Made by a program: the position numbers and the translations under genes. DNA of 61,405 nucleotides. It comes from Flemingiibacterium sp964430755 (lineage in GTDB: Bacteria > Bacillota > Clostridia > Oscillospirales > CAG-272). Of this stretch, positions 16,834 to 24,464 are shown one piece after another. Under the pieces are notes generated by a model, which was given only the letters and a program-made list of their open reading frames with translations, did not search any database and was not told the origin of the DNA. Location of the stretch: assembly GCA_964430755.1 (NCBI GenBank), contig CAYSFT010000008.1, positions 1 to 61,405 of the forward strand. The letters run 5' to 3'. How positions within the stretch are numbered: position 1 is the stretch's first letter; each line of letters begins with the position of its first letter.

Positions 16834-17787
16834 ATGAAAACAAAGATTTTGGCATTGCTGCTTGTTGCCTTGATGTGTATAACACTTGCTTCCTGCGGCG
16901 AAAAGCACGTTATGAATATCGGAACAGTTAAAATTGAATATGACGAATACCGTTACTATCTGCTTAACAATAAGCGCGACAGCTTTCCGGACACCGAAAC
17001 ACTGACCGAGGAGCAAATCTCTGAGCTTAAATCGCTCACTGAGGATAACGCCAAGTACAGTGCGGCGATAGAGATCCTGGCAGAAAAATATAGTGCCGAG
17101 CTCACTGAGGAGGATAATGCGCAGGTTGACGCATATATTGCCGCATATAAAGCGGAGGAGTGCTATAACGATGAGGCGGCATACAAGTCATCGCTTGAAT
17201 CTTATTATATGACAGAGGCACTTTTTAAGGAGCTTCAGACGGATACACTTCTTGCATATCGCACAATGGATAAAATGGTTGAAGCAGGCGATATAAAAAA
17301 CGATGATGCCGCAATTGATTCACTCATGGCAGGTGAGGAGCTGCTCTGCATTAAGGAAATATACTTTAATAATCCCGGCGAAGAAACAAAGGAGTATGTA
17401 TATAACCGAGCGGTGGAAGCGTATACCGCAATTGTGAACGGCGGAGACTTTACCGAGATTATGCGTAAATATTCATCATATAACGAAGCGGAAATGTCAC
17501 CGGAGCACGGTTATTACACAACCGAATATGAAATGCCCGAATACATATGGCAGACAGCCGTATCACTGAATGACGGTGAGATCAGCGAGATTATTGAATC
17601 TGAGTACGGATACCATATAATTATGCGCTGTGAAAAGGATTCTGAATATATGGAAGAGAACCGCGAGGATATCACGGAGCGTTATATTTCTGCAATGTAT
17701 ACCAAGGCACTTTATGAAACCATAGAAACGCTTGAAGTCGAGTATACCTCGTATGGAAAAAGGCTGAAAATTGATACAATATCGTAA
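16834..17787 (+). CDS. Peptidyl-prolyl isomerase lipoprotein (PpiC/SurA/PrsA type)
   Basis: A 317-residue exported foldase. Residues 1-20 are a signal peptide with the lipobox ending at Cys21 (TLASC). A helical chaperone-like region (about 25-165) is followed by one parvulin domain (about 170-275; CIKEIYFN, GDFTEIMRKYSSY, SLNDGEISEIIESEYGYHIIMRCE), and a charged helix closes it. It should sit on the outer membrane face and help secreted proteins fold, which fits a genome with very large secreted proteins. The start at 16834, after GGTGATTAAT, is preferred to an in-frame GTG-type start 12 bases upstream. The classical active-site residues of parvulins are only partly kept, so chaperone activity may dominate. 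Confidence 0.88.
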   Translation: MKTKILALLLVALMCITLASCGEKHVMNIGTVKIEYDEYRYYLLNNKRDSFPDTETLTEEQISELKSLTEDNAKYSAAIEILAEKYSAELTEEDNAQVDAYIAAYKAEECYNDEAAYKSSLESYYMTEALFKELQTDTLLAYRTMDKMVEAGDIKNDDAAIDSLMAGEELLCIKEIYFNNPGEETKEYVYNRAVEAYTAIVNGGDFTEIMRKYSSYNEAEMSPEHGYYTTEYEMPEYIWQTAVSLNDGEISEIIESEYGYHIIMRCEKDSEYMEENREDITERYISAMYTKALYETIETLEVEYTSYGKRLKIDTIS

Positions 17788-17810
17788 ATCGGCAACCATC
17801 AGAAAATCAT

Positions 17811-17881
17811 ACACCCCGTTTGAATCAGACTTTCGCATGAGGGAAATTTTTTTTGCGAAAAACTCTTGACAAACGGGGTGT
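17811..17881. repeat. Nested inverted repeat between ppiC-like gene and tRNA-Leu
   Basis: ACACCCCGTTTG (17811-17822) is the exact reverse complement of CAAACGGGGTGT (17870-17881), with one more T/A pair outside. Inside lie a second inverted pair, TTTCGCA and TGCGAAA, and a run of T. It may be a long terminator of the upstream gene. The right arm covers part of the -35 element of the tRNA promoter. Confidence 0.7.
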
Positions 17882-17894
17882 AATATGGTATCAT
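17866..17894 (+). promoter_or_regulatory. Promoter of tRNA-Leu
   Basis: TTGACA (17866-17871), 17 bases, TATCAT (17889-17894), about 35 bases before the tRNA 5' end. The -35 lies partly in the right arm of a 12-bp inverted repeat. Confidence 0.75.
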
Positions 17895-17928
17895 ATATAG
17901 GTCACAGATGAGTGAAGGAATTAAATAT

Positions 17929-18015
17929 GCGGGTATGGCGGAATTGGCAGACGCGCTAGATTCAGGTTCTAGTGGGGGCAACTTCGTGAAGGTTCAAGTC
18001 CTTTTACCCGCACCA
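17929..18015 (+). tRNA. tRNA-Leu (anticodon CAG)
   Basis: The GCGGGTA acceptor arm pairs with TACCCGC (18005-18011), followed by discriminator A and an encoded CCA (18013-18015). The D arm has the usual GGCAGACGCG region, the anticodon stem CTAGA/TCTAG encloses TTCAGGT with anticodon CAG at 17963-17965, a long variable arm marks the leucine class, and the T loop is TTCAAGT. It decodes CUG. It has its own promoter and terminator. I see no copy of its 3' end elsewhere in the window that would mark an integrated element. Confidence 0.95.
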
Positions 18016-18016
18016 A

Positions 18017-18056
18017 AAGAGAAACTTAACCCCCACGGTTCGGATTTCTCTTTTTC
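18017..18056 (+). terminator. Terminator of tRNA-Leu
   Basis: AAGAGAAA (18017-18024) pairs with TTTCTCTT (18045-18052) and runs into a T tract. Confidence 0.8.
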
Positions 18057-18125
18057 GTTATTTATGGGGATTTTTAAAAAGTGACACAAAAACAGAAATG
18101 CTCTTATGAGCGGAAAGGTAATGCT

Positions 18126-19958
18126 ATGAAACATACTGCATATGCTGACACAGCTTTTCGTGACACGGATTACAAGGATGAAAGTCCGCTCAACACCGTT
18201 GAAAAGATTAAAAATATTCTTCATAGCCATGGAATTGAAACAACAGAAACATGGCTTGAATCCAGTGTGCCGTATTGTTATTCCTTGCGAGTTTCCGTGA
18301 TAGGAACAACCTTTAGCACCAACGGCAAAGGCGTAACTAAGGAATTTGCACTTGCAAGCGGATACGGAGAACTCATGGAGAGACTTCAGCTTGGCTATAT
18401 TGGCAGCGATGACGTGCAGAAGGACGGAAACTTTTCTTTAAATGATGCTCAGAGTGTGACTGTTTGCGCCGCAGATCTGCTTTCGGAAAACCGTAAATGG
18501 TATGAATCACTTTCCGAAAAACTGCGTTTTTTCACCGGAGAAGAACGCTCACCTGAAGATATACTCATGCAATATGCCGATGCAGACGGAAATGTATCGG
18601 CCACACCGTATTTCAATATCACGACTTCCCAAAAAGCATATCTTCCGACTAATTTACGTAAAGACGTATATACTGCAAACGGATGCGCTGCGGGAAATAC
18701 CATGCAGGAAGCTATAGTGCAGGCAATCAGTGAAGTGGTTGAACGCTATCATCAGATTTATATGTATTACGGAGATATCACTTCTCCTGATATTCCTGAG
18801 GATGTGCTGAAAAAATGCGATGTTGCTTATAGCATTATTTCGTATATCCGGGGTAAAGGATTTAAGGTATACATTAAAGACTGTTCACTTTCAGAAAAAT
18901 TCCCGGTTATCGGTGTTACCATTATTGATACGAAAACGGGAAAATATCATACACATTTCGGTGCATATCCGATTTTCGAGATAGCATTGGAGCGCGCATT
19001 AACCGAGAGCTTCCAGGGAAGAACCATTTCAAAGATCGCAAAATTTGATGATTTTCGTTATGGCAGCACCAGTGCATTCAATTTGAACACATTGGTAAAT
19101 GAGCTTGTAAAAGGTGTTTCTGAAAAGTTCCCGAGATTCTTCGTTGGTAATAAAAAATTCGATTACAATGATAAAATGGGATTCAGCGGCAAAAACAGCA
19201 AAGAGCTGCTGACTCAATGCATAGACTATTTCAAACAAAAAGGTCTTGATATTCTTATACGTGATTGCTCATGTCTCGGTTTTCCGACATACCAGGTTTT
19301 GGTTCCCGGATACAGCGAGGTGTTTCCTCATCGCTTGTCACCGAAATTTAATGACAGACGGTACGGCCCGTATGCAAAAAAAGTGTTGAGAAATCCGTCC
19401 ACGGCAACAATGGACGATATGATCGGTTACCTCATGCATCTTACGCAAACAACAAAAATGTCGAGCAATATCAGTGAAGCACACGGATTTTCTTCCGGCT
19501 CTGCGCTTTCACTTAACTTTTCGGATCAGGAAAATCTCTATATGATGTATGCGTCACTTGCATATATAAATTACGCTATGATGAAATATGGTGAGGTAAT
19601 CAAATATCTTGATAAAATGATCAAGTCGCCGTGTGTCAAAAATGAAGGATATCTGATCTGCCTGAAGCGTTATCTCTCGTTGCTTATAAACAAATATGAT
19701 CAGACGGAAATAAAGGAAATTCTGGAGTTTTTCCATGCGGGCGAAACCTGTGAAGAATTGTATGCTTGTCTGGATGCAAATAAAAATCCGCTTGAGGGCT
19801 TTACTCTTCATTGCGACGGCGTGTGCGATGAGAATTGTATTTTGCGTGATTCTTGCTGTCAAAAAAGAGTTCATGAAATAGCAAGTATCATCACGGAAAA
19901 AACCAAGTTACTCGATTTTGATGTATTTGTAAAGGACCTTAACCTCAGTAAAGGTTAA
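18126..19958 (+). CDS. YcaO-domain protein
   Basis: A 610-residue protein. The start at 18126 is chosen for the AAAGGT site in front; an upstream extension of 15 codons has none. Residues about 30-400 are a YcaO domain. KGVTKEFALASGYGELMERLQ and NTMQEAIVQAISEVVERY are the ATP/Mg-binding Glu-rich helices typical of the superfamily. Residues about 440-550 are helical TPR-like, as in the E. coli YcaO type linked to thiolation of ribosomal protein S12. The tail has a Cys cluster (C-x3-C-x3-C-x6-CC region near residues 570-590). YcaO enzymes activate an amide with ATP; the substrate could be S12 or a small peptide. No RiPP precursor, E1-like partner, dehydrogenase or transporter is adjacent, so a peptide natural product is not supported. 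Confidence 0.85.
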   Translation: MKHTAYADTAFRDTDYKDESPLNTVEKIKNILHSHGIETTETWLESSVPYCYSLRVSVIGTTFSTNGKGVTKEFALASGYGELMERLQLGYIGSDDVQKDGNFSLNDAQSVTVCAADLLSENRKWYESLSEKLRFFTGEERSPEDILMQYADADGNVSATPYFNITTSQKAYLPTNLRKDVYTANGCAAGNTMQEAIVQAISEVVERYHQIYMYYGDITSPDIPEDVLKKCDVAYSIISYIRGKGFKVYIKDCSLSEKFPVIGVTIIDTKTGKYHTHFGAYPIFEIALERALTESFQGRTISKIAKFDDFRYGSTSAFNLNTLVNELVKGVSEKFPRFFVGNKKFDYNDKMGFSGKNSKELLTQCIDYFKQKGLDILIRDCSCLGFPTYQVLVPGYSEVFPHRLSPKFNDRRYGPYAKKVLRNPSTATMDDMIGYLMHLTQTTKMSSNISEAHGFSSGSALSLNFSDQENLYMMYASLAYINYAMMKYGEVIKYLDKMIKSPCVKNEGYLICLKRYLSLLINKYDQTEIKEILEFFHAGETCEELYACLDANKNPLEGFTLHCDGVCDENCILRDSCCQKRVHEIASIITEKTKLLDFDVFVKDLNLSKG

Positions 19959-19971
19959 TATAATGCCACCA

Positions 19972-20008
19972 AAAAGCACACAGACGATCGAGCCTGCGTG
20001 CTTTTATG
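19972..20008 (+). terminator. Terminator of the YcaO gene
   Basis: AAAAGCAC (19972-19979) pairs with GTGCTTTT (19998-20005). The sequence is nearly symmetric and can also face the convergent lipoprotein gene. Confidence 0.7.
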
Positions 20009-20052
20009 TATATAACCCCAAAATTTCAAAACTATAGTTATGCTATAGATAA

Positions 20053-20265
20053 TTAGTTAGCGAAGTCGCCGAGAGCGTCTGCAAGCTCTTGGAGAGATTT
20101 GTAGCAGTCATCACACATGGAAATTTCTGTGCCGAAGTATTCTTCCTTGTGTTCCTTACCCGTAGAGGTCTTACCGCACATTCCACAGGTGAATTCTTTT
20201 CCGCACGAAGCGAAGCAAGTTGTAGCCATAAGTGCAAAAAGTGCAATTGCAATAATTCTTTTCAT
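20053..20265 (-). CDS. Small zinc-ribbon lipoprotein
   Basis: A 70-residue protein with a strong AAAGGAG site. Residues 1-20 are a signal peptide, with Cys21 in an FASC lipobox. The mature part has CGMCGK and CDDCYK, two paired-Cys knuckles 23 residues apart that form a likely zinc ribbon, and ends with an acidic helix (SLQELADALGDF). It would be a tiny membrane-tethered metal-binding protein outside the cell. It is convergent with the YcaO gene and divergent from the sugar symporter gene, whose upstream region carries a matching CTCGAG site. Function unknown. Confidence 0.75.
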   Translation of the reverse strand: MKRIIAIALFALMATTCFASCGKEFTCGMCGKTSTGKEHKEEYFGTEISMCDDCYKSLQELADALGDFAN

Positions 20266-20350
20266 TTGTAGTTTCTCCTTTAATTATAATAAAGTCAAGT
20301 GTGGGCGAGTATTTCATAAGAGCGCCAAGGCTATATACAATGCAAAAATA

Positions 20351-20376
20351 AAATATACTCGAGCACCAATGTAATT
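20351..20376. promoter_or_regulatory. CTCGAG-containing candidate operator, copy 1
   Basis: AAATATACTCGAGCACCAAT plus GTAATT matches copy 2 at 20480-20505 in about 20 of 26 positions, with AAATAT, CTCGAG, AC and AATT kept. It covers the transcription start of the minus-strand lipoprotein gene. Confidence 0.45.
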
Positions 20377-20402
20377 ATATAACAATCATTGCTATTTGTC
20401 AA
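20374..20402 (-). promoter_or_regulatory. Consensus promoter of the zinc-ribbon lipoprotein gene
   Basis: On the minus strand TTGACA (20402-20397) and TATAAT (20379-20374) are 17 bases apart. Confidence 0.75.
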
Positions 20403-20479
20403 TAGGAATTGAAAAAAATCAGAACAAATTATTAATAATTTGAATAGCTAAACATTTTAGCCAAATAAAAAACAGAAAT

Positions 20480-20505
20480 AAATATTCTCGAGAACAGATT
20501 AAATT
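20480..20505. promoter_or_regulatory. CTCGAG-containing candidate operator, copy 2
   Basis: The core TTCTCGAGAA (20485-20494) is a perfect 10-bp palindrome inside a 26-base segment like copy 1. It lies 63 bases before the symporter start. Confidence 0.45.
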
Positions 20506-20567
20506 CTGATAATAATGAAAATAATACTTCTTAACTAACCCCTTTCAAAGAGAAACGAGGAAGTATT

Positions 20568-22043
20568 ATGAGAAAACAAGCTGTTGACCCCACAAAAAGC
20601 GAGCGTAAATTCGGTATACGGGACAGTATCGCATATGCGGCAGGTGACTTTGGCTGCAATATGAGCTTTGCCCTGAAAGGTACGCTGACTGTTTTCTGGA
20701 CGCAGTTTATGGGGCTTGGTGACACTTTGTATGCGCTTTTACTTATCATGGTGCAGATCTGGGACGCAATAAACGATCCCCTCATCGGAACACTTATTGA
20801 CTCTGACAGACGTATCTATAAACGAAACAAATTTCTTGCATATACCGGAGTCGGTTCGGTGGGACTCCTCATTGCAGGCGCACTCTGCTTTGTCCCCGTA
20901 CCCGATGCACCGCATATTATAAAAATAATAATATTTCTCGCCGGATATATTGTTTGGGATGCGTTTTACACCGTTGCAAACGTCCCATACGGTTCGCTTC
21001 TGTCGCTAATTTCGGATGACTCAGCAGACCGTGCATCCCTTTCGGCATGGCGTTCAATCGGTTCAACAGTCGGCAATATGCTTCCGATGGTAATACTTCC
21101 GTTCCTTATCTGGAAAGACAGAACCGATGAATACGGTAATATAGTCACAGATGAAACCGGCGAGGCAGTGCAGGATCTTCAGGGCTATAACGTATTTTGG
21201 GCGGCGCTTATAATGGGAATAATTGGCTTTATAGCGTTTCAGTTTATGATACGTATGACAACAATACGGGTAACTTCAGATGTGAAAATCAATGATAAAA
21301 AAGAGAGATTTAACCTTTTCAGAGCTTTCGGAAATTTTATAAAAAACCGTCCTGCCGTTGGAGCAACACTGGCGGCGATGGGAATGTTTATCGGTATGCA
21401 GGGCTCGGCATCGGCAGTTACCGTGCTGTTTCAGACCTATTTCAAAAATCCGCAGATTTCCGGAGTCGTTCAGCTTTTTTCAATGATACCGATACTCTGC
21501 TTCACACCACTTGCGCGTATAGCAGTCGGGAAATTCGGAAAAAAAGAGCTTTGTTCGGTTGGTTCACTGCTTTCCATCGTCGCAGGAATCGGACTTTTAG
21601 CCCTTCCGATAACTCCCGATTCAAAGGGACTGGCAATTTATATTGTCTGCCAGCTTGTGTATAACCTCGGGCTTGGAATTTATTCAACCGTTTCATGGGC
21701 ACTGATGGGCGATGCAATTGACTATAACGAATGGAAAAACGGCAAACGTGAAGAGGGAATAATATATTCGCTGCATTCATTCTTCCGCAAATTGGCGCAG
21801 GGCGCAGGACCGTCGGTGGTTCTTATGATAATGGTGTGGCTCGGTTATGTCGGAGAAAGAGGCGGAGCGCAGTCGAGAGAGGTTGCCGTCAATATGCGTT
21901 ATCTTGTTGCGGTGCTGTTTCTTTTCAGCGCGGTTCTTGAATATATAGGACTTGCACTCATTTATAATCTTGATAAAAAGACACTCGCCGTTATGAATCG
22001 AGAGCTTGGCAGAGATAATCAGATAAAGGAGAAAGAAACATGA
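20568..22043 (+). CDS. GPH-family sugar:cation symporter (MelB/XynP-like)
   Basis: A 491-residue membrane transporter of the glycoside-pentoside-hexuronide family within the MFS. About twelve hydrophobic segments are visible. The family pattern is clear near the N-terminus: YAAGDFGCNMSFAL, then WDAINDPLIGTLID (the Asp pair of the cation site), then NVPYGSLL. GDAIDYNEWKNGKREEGIIYS is the conserved cytosolic loop in the second half. It brings a glycoside into the cell with Na+ or H+. It overlaps the GH2 gene by 4 bases, so transporter and hydrolase are translationally coupled and the imported sugar is probably the GH2 substrate. The start has GAGGAAG upstream. Confidence 0.93.
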   Translation: MRKQAVDPTKSERKFGIRDSIAYAAGDFGCNMSFALKGTLTVFWTQFMGLGDTLYALLLIMVQIWDAINDPLIGTLIDSDRRIYKRNKFLAYTGVGSVGLLIAGALCFVPVPDAPHIIKIIIFLAGYIVWDAFYTVANVPYGSLLSLISDDSADRASLSAWRSIGSTVGNMLPMVILPFLIWKDRTDEYGNIVTDETGEAVQDLQGYNVFWAALIMGIIGFIAFQFMIRMTTIRVTSDVKINDKKERFNLFRAFGNFIKNRPAVGATLAAMGMFIGMQGSASAVTVLFQTYFKNPQISGVVQLFSMIPILCFTPLARIAVGKFGKKELCSVGSLLSIVAGIGLLALPITPDSKGLAIYIVCQLVYNLGLGIYSTVSWALMGDAIDYNEWKNGKREEGIIYSLHSFFRKLAQGAGPSVVLMIMVWLGYVGERGGAQSREVAVNMRYLVAVLFLFSAVLEYIGLALIYNLDKKTLAVMNRELGRDNQIKEKET

Positions 22044-24280
22044 GAAAAATAATAAATCTAAATTCAAAATGGGTGTTCAGTAAAATGGCATCGGAGGTTC
22101 CGACCGAGGTCTGCAACAAGTGGGATTTTGTGAATCTGCCGCATACCTGGAACGCGATTGACGGTCAGGATGGCGGTAACGATTATTATCGCGGTACGGC
22201 ATATTATGCGAAGTCACTTGACAAAGCAGAGCTCCCAGAAGCAGAGAGATATTATCTCGAAATAAACGGCGCAAACTCTTCCGCGGATGTTTATTTAAAC
22301 GGTAAAAATCTCGCTCATCACGATGGCGGTTACTCCACATGGCGCGTTGACATCACCGATGCTCTCGAGCGAGAAAACCTGCTTGTTATCGCCGTTGACA
22401 ATTCCGCGAATGAGAAAGTCTATCCGCAGGTTGCCGACTTCACGTTTTACGGAGGACTTTACCGTGACGTCAACATAATCTGCGTCAATAATTTTCATTT
22501 TGATCTCGACAACTTCGGCGGCTACGGTATCAAAGTCACTCCGGAAATTATCGGCAAAGACGCAAAAGTAGACGTCACAGTCTGGCTTACTAATGAGAAA
22601 GAGAACCTTAGTGTACGTTATAGCATTATTGATGCTGCCGGAAATACCGTCACCGCGGTGCTCACCTCTGACACAAATGCAGTGCTTGATATTCCAGACG
22701 TACACCTCTGGCACGCAAGATGTGATCCTTATCTTTATACGCTCACTGTAGAGCTTATGGATGGAGAAATAATCCTTGATAATATCACCACGCGCTTCGG
22801 CTGCCGTTCATTCAGAGTTGACCCGGAGAGGGGATTTATCTTAAACGGGGAAGAATATCCGCTCCGCGGTGTCTCTCGTCATCAGGACAGACTCGGTATC
22901 GGCAATGCACTTCTTCCCGAGCATCATGAAGAAGATATTGAGCTTATCAAGGAGGTCGGCGCAACCACTGTCCGTCTCGCACATTATCAGCACAGTCAGT
23001 ATTTTTATGATCTGTGTGACGAAAACGGTCTTATCGTCTGGGCAGAGATTCCGTATATCTCCCAGCATATGCCGACAGCAAGAGAAAATACGATCTCACA
23101 GATGCGTGAGCTTATTGTGCAGAACTATAACCATCCGTCAATAATTGCATGGGGACTATCAAACGAAATCACAATGAAAGGTGACACCGATCCCGATTTG
23201 CTTGAAAATCACCGTATCCTTAACGATATATGTCACGATATGGATAAAACTCGCCTTACGACTATCGCGGCTGTTTCTCCGTGCTCTATCGAAAGCCCGT
23301 ATATACAAATTCCCGATCTTGTATCGTATAACCACTATTTCGGCTGGTACGGCGGCGATACCTCAATGAACGGTCCGTGGTTCGATAATTTCCACAAGCG
23401 TTTCCCGAATATACCGATCGGCTGTTCCGAATATGGCTGTGAAGCGCTGAATTGGCACACCTCAAATCCCGTACAGGGCGATTACACCGAAGAATATCAG
23501 GCATATTACCACGAGGAGCTTATAAAGCAGCTTTTTACAAGAAAATACCTCTGGGCGACTCATGTCTGGAATATGTTCGACTTTGGTGCGGATGCACGCA
23601 GTGAGGGCGGTGAGAACGGACAGAACCACAAGGGACTTGTGACAATGGACAGAAAATATAAAAAGGATGCTTTCTATGCTTACAAAGCATGGCTTTCCGA
23701 TGAGCCGTTCGTGTATATTTGCGGCAAGCGATATATAGATCGGGTTGAAGATGTTACAAGAGTTACAGTCTATTCAAATCTTCCCGAGGTCGAGCTTTTC
23801 GCAAACGGAGTTAGCCTTGGTAAGAAGACTGCCGAGGATCATTTCTTCCGCTTTGACGTGCCAAACATCGGCGAAACCACACTTTTTGCCGTCGCAGGCA
23901 ACTCTAAAGACGAAGGAAGGATACGCAAGGTTGAAAGCTTCAATGAGGATTACCGACTGAAAGAAAAGAACGCGATTCTCAATTGGTTTGATATCACGGA
24001 GATAGAGGGGCACTTCTCACTTAACGATAAAATAGGTGACATTCTTGCGAAAGAAGAAGGAAAAAAGTTTTTCTCGGGAATCCTTGCGAAGTTAATGCCT
24101 CAAAAAGGTGCAAGCGTTATGGGCGGCTTTGAAATGAACGATGGTATGATGCAGATGCTCGGCGGATTTACAGTGCTTCGTCTTTCGGGAATGCTCGGGA
24201 CTATGGGGATCAATCTTACCAAGGAAGATCTGCTCACACTTAATGCAAAGCTTAATATGATAAAGAAACCGAATAGATAA
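22040..24280 (+). CDS. Glycoside hydrolase family 2 enzyme (beta-galactosidase/glucuronidase type)
   Basis: A 746-residue cytosolic GH2 enzyme without a signal peptide. In order: jelly-roll sugar-binding domain (about 1-165; NLPHTWNA, YRGTAYY, DVYLNGK, TFYGGLYRDV), Ig-like domain (about 170-265), TIM barrel (about 268-560) with the acid/base Glu in GLSNEI and the nucleophile in GCSEYGCE. A second Ig-like part follows, then an unusual C-terminal domain of about 110 residues (SLNDKIGDILAKEEGKKFF to the end, with MMQMLGGFTVLRLSGMLG). That tail resembles a helical domain I recall in some clostridial glycosidases. It acts on the glycoside imported by the overlapping symporter. Substrate specificity (galactoside or glucuronide) cannot be read from the sequence. 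Confidence 0.92.
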   Translation: MRKIINLNSKWVFSKMASEVPTEVCNKWDFVNLPHTWNAIDGQDGGNDYYRGTAYYAKSLDKAELPEAERYYLEINGANSSADVYLNGKNLAHHDGGYSTWRVDITDALERENLLVIAVDNSANEKVYPQVADFTFYGGLYRDVNIICVNNFHFDLDNFGGYGIKVTPEIIGKDAKVDVTVWLTNEKENLSVRYSIIDAAGNTVTAVLTSDTNAVLDIPDVHLWHARCDPYLYTLTVELMDGEIILDNITTRFGCRSFRVDPERGFILNGEEYPLRGVSRHQDRLGIGNALLPEHHEEDIELIKEVGATTVRLAHYQHSQYFYDLCDENGLIVWAEIPYISQHMPTARENTISQMRELIVQNYNHPSIIAWGLSNEITMKGDTDPDLLENHRILNDICHDMDKTRLTTIAAVSPCSIESPYIQIPDLVSYNHYFGWYGGDTSMNGPWFDNFHKRFPNIPIGCSEYGCEALNWHTSNPVQGDYTEEYQAYYHEELIKQLFTRKYLWATHVWNMFDFGADARSEGGENGQNHKGLVTMDRKYKKDAFYAYKAWLSDEPFVYICGKRYIDRVEDVTRVTVYSNLPEVELFANGVSLGKKTAEDHFFRFDVPNIGETTLFAVAGNSKDEGRIRKVESFNEDYRLKEKNAILNWFDITEIEGHFSLNDKIGDILAKEEGKKFFSGILAKLMPQKGASVMGGFEMNDGMMQMLGGFTVLRLSGMLGTMGINLTKEDLLTLNAKLNMIKKPNR

Positions 24281-24291
24281 AATGATAAAAT

Positions 24292-24325
24292 GCCCATTCA
24301 TCAAACGAGTGGGCGTTACCTGTTT
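24292..24325 (+). terminator. Terminator of the symporter-GH2 operon
   Basis: GCCCATTC (24292-24299) pairs with GAGTGGGC (24307-24314), eight pairs with one G-U. The U tract after it is weak. Confidence 0.55.
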
Positions 24326-24381
24326 AAAATCGTATAAAATCCTCCGTATAGTAGAGTTTGAGGAAATCTTTGTTTTTCTCG

Positions 24382-24410
24382 TTGACAAACAGAGGAAATT
24401 GTTGTATAAT
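24382..24410 (+). promoter_or_regulatory. Consensus promoter of the PfkB kinase gene
   Basis: TTGACA (24382-24387), 17 bases, TATAAT (24405-24410). Confidence 0.88.
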
Positions 24411-24464
24411 ATTCTCATACTCATTATATATTTATGAAACTTCAATTTTAGGAGGAATAAAACA

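Larger units (their letters stand above)
20266..20567. other. Divergent regulatory region between lipoprotein and sugar symporter
   Basis: This 302-bp AT-rich stretch has a consensus minus-strand promoter (20374-20402) and two related 26-base sites containing CTCGAG (20351-20376 and 20480-20505). It also has a perfect GCTAAA/TTTAGC hairpin near 20447-20461. No coding frame is seen. The plus-strand promoter of the symporter is not clear, which would fit an activator-dependent promoter. Confidence 0.5.

Noticed and set aside
17929..18015. tRNA-Leu as attachment site of the capsid module
   Set aside because: No copy of the tRNA 3' end was found near 10,000 or 16,700, no integrase is present, and the foldase gene lies between.
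18126..19958. RiPP biosynthetic cluster around the YcaO gene
   Set aside because: No precursor-like short frame, E1-like partner, dehydrogenase or exporter is adjacent; the Cys-rich neighbour is a convergent lipoprotein.
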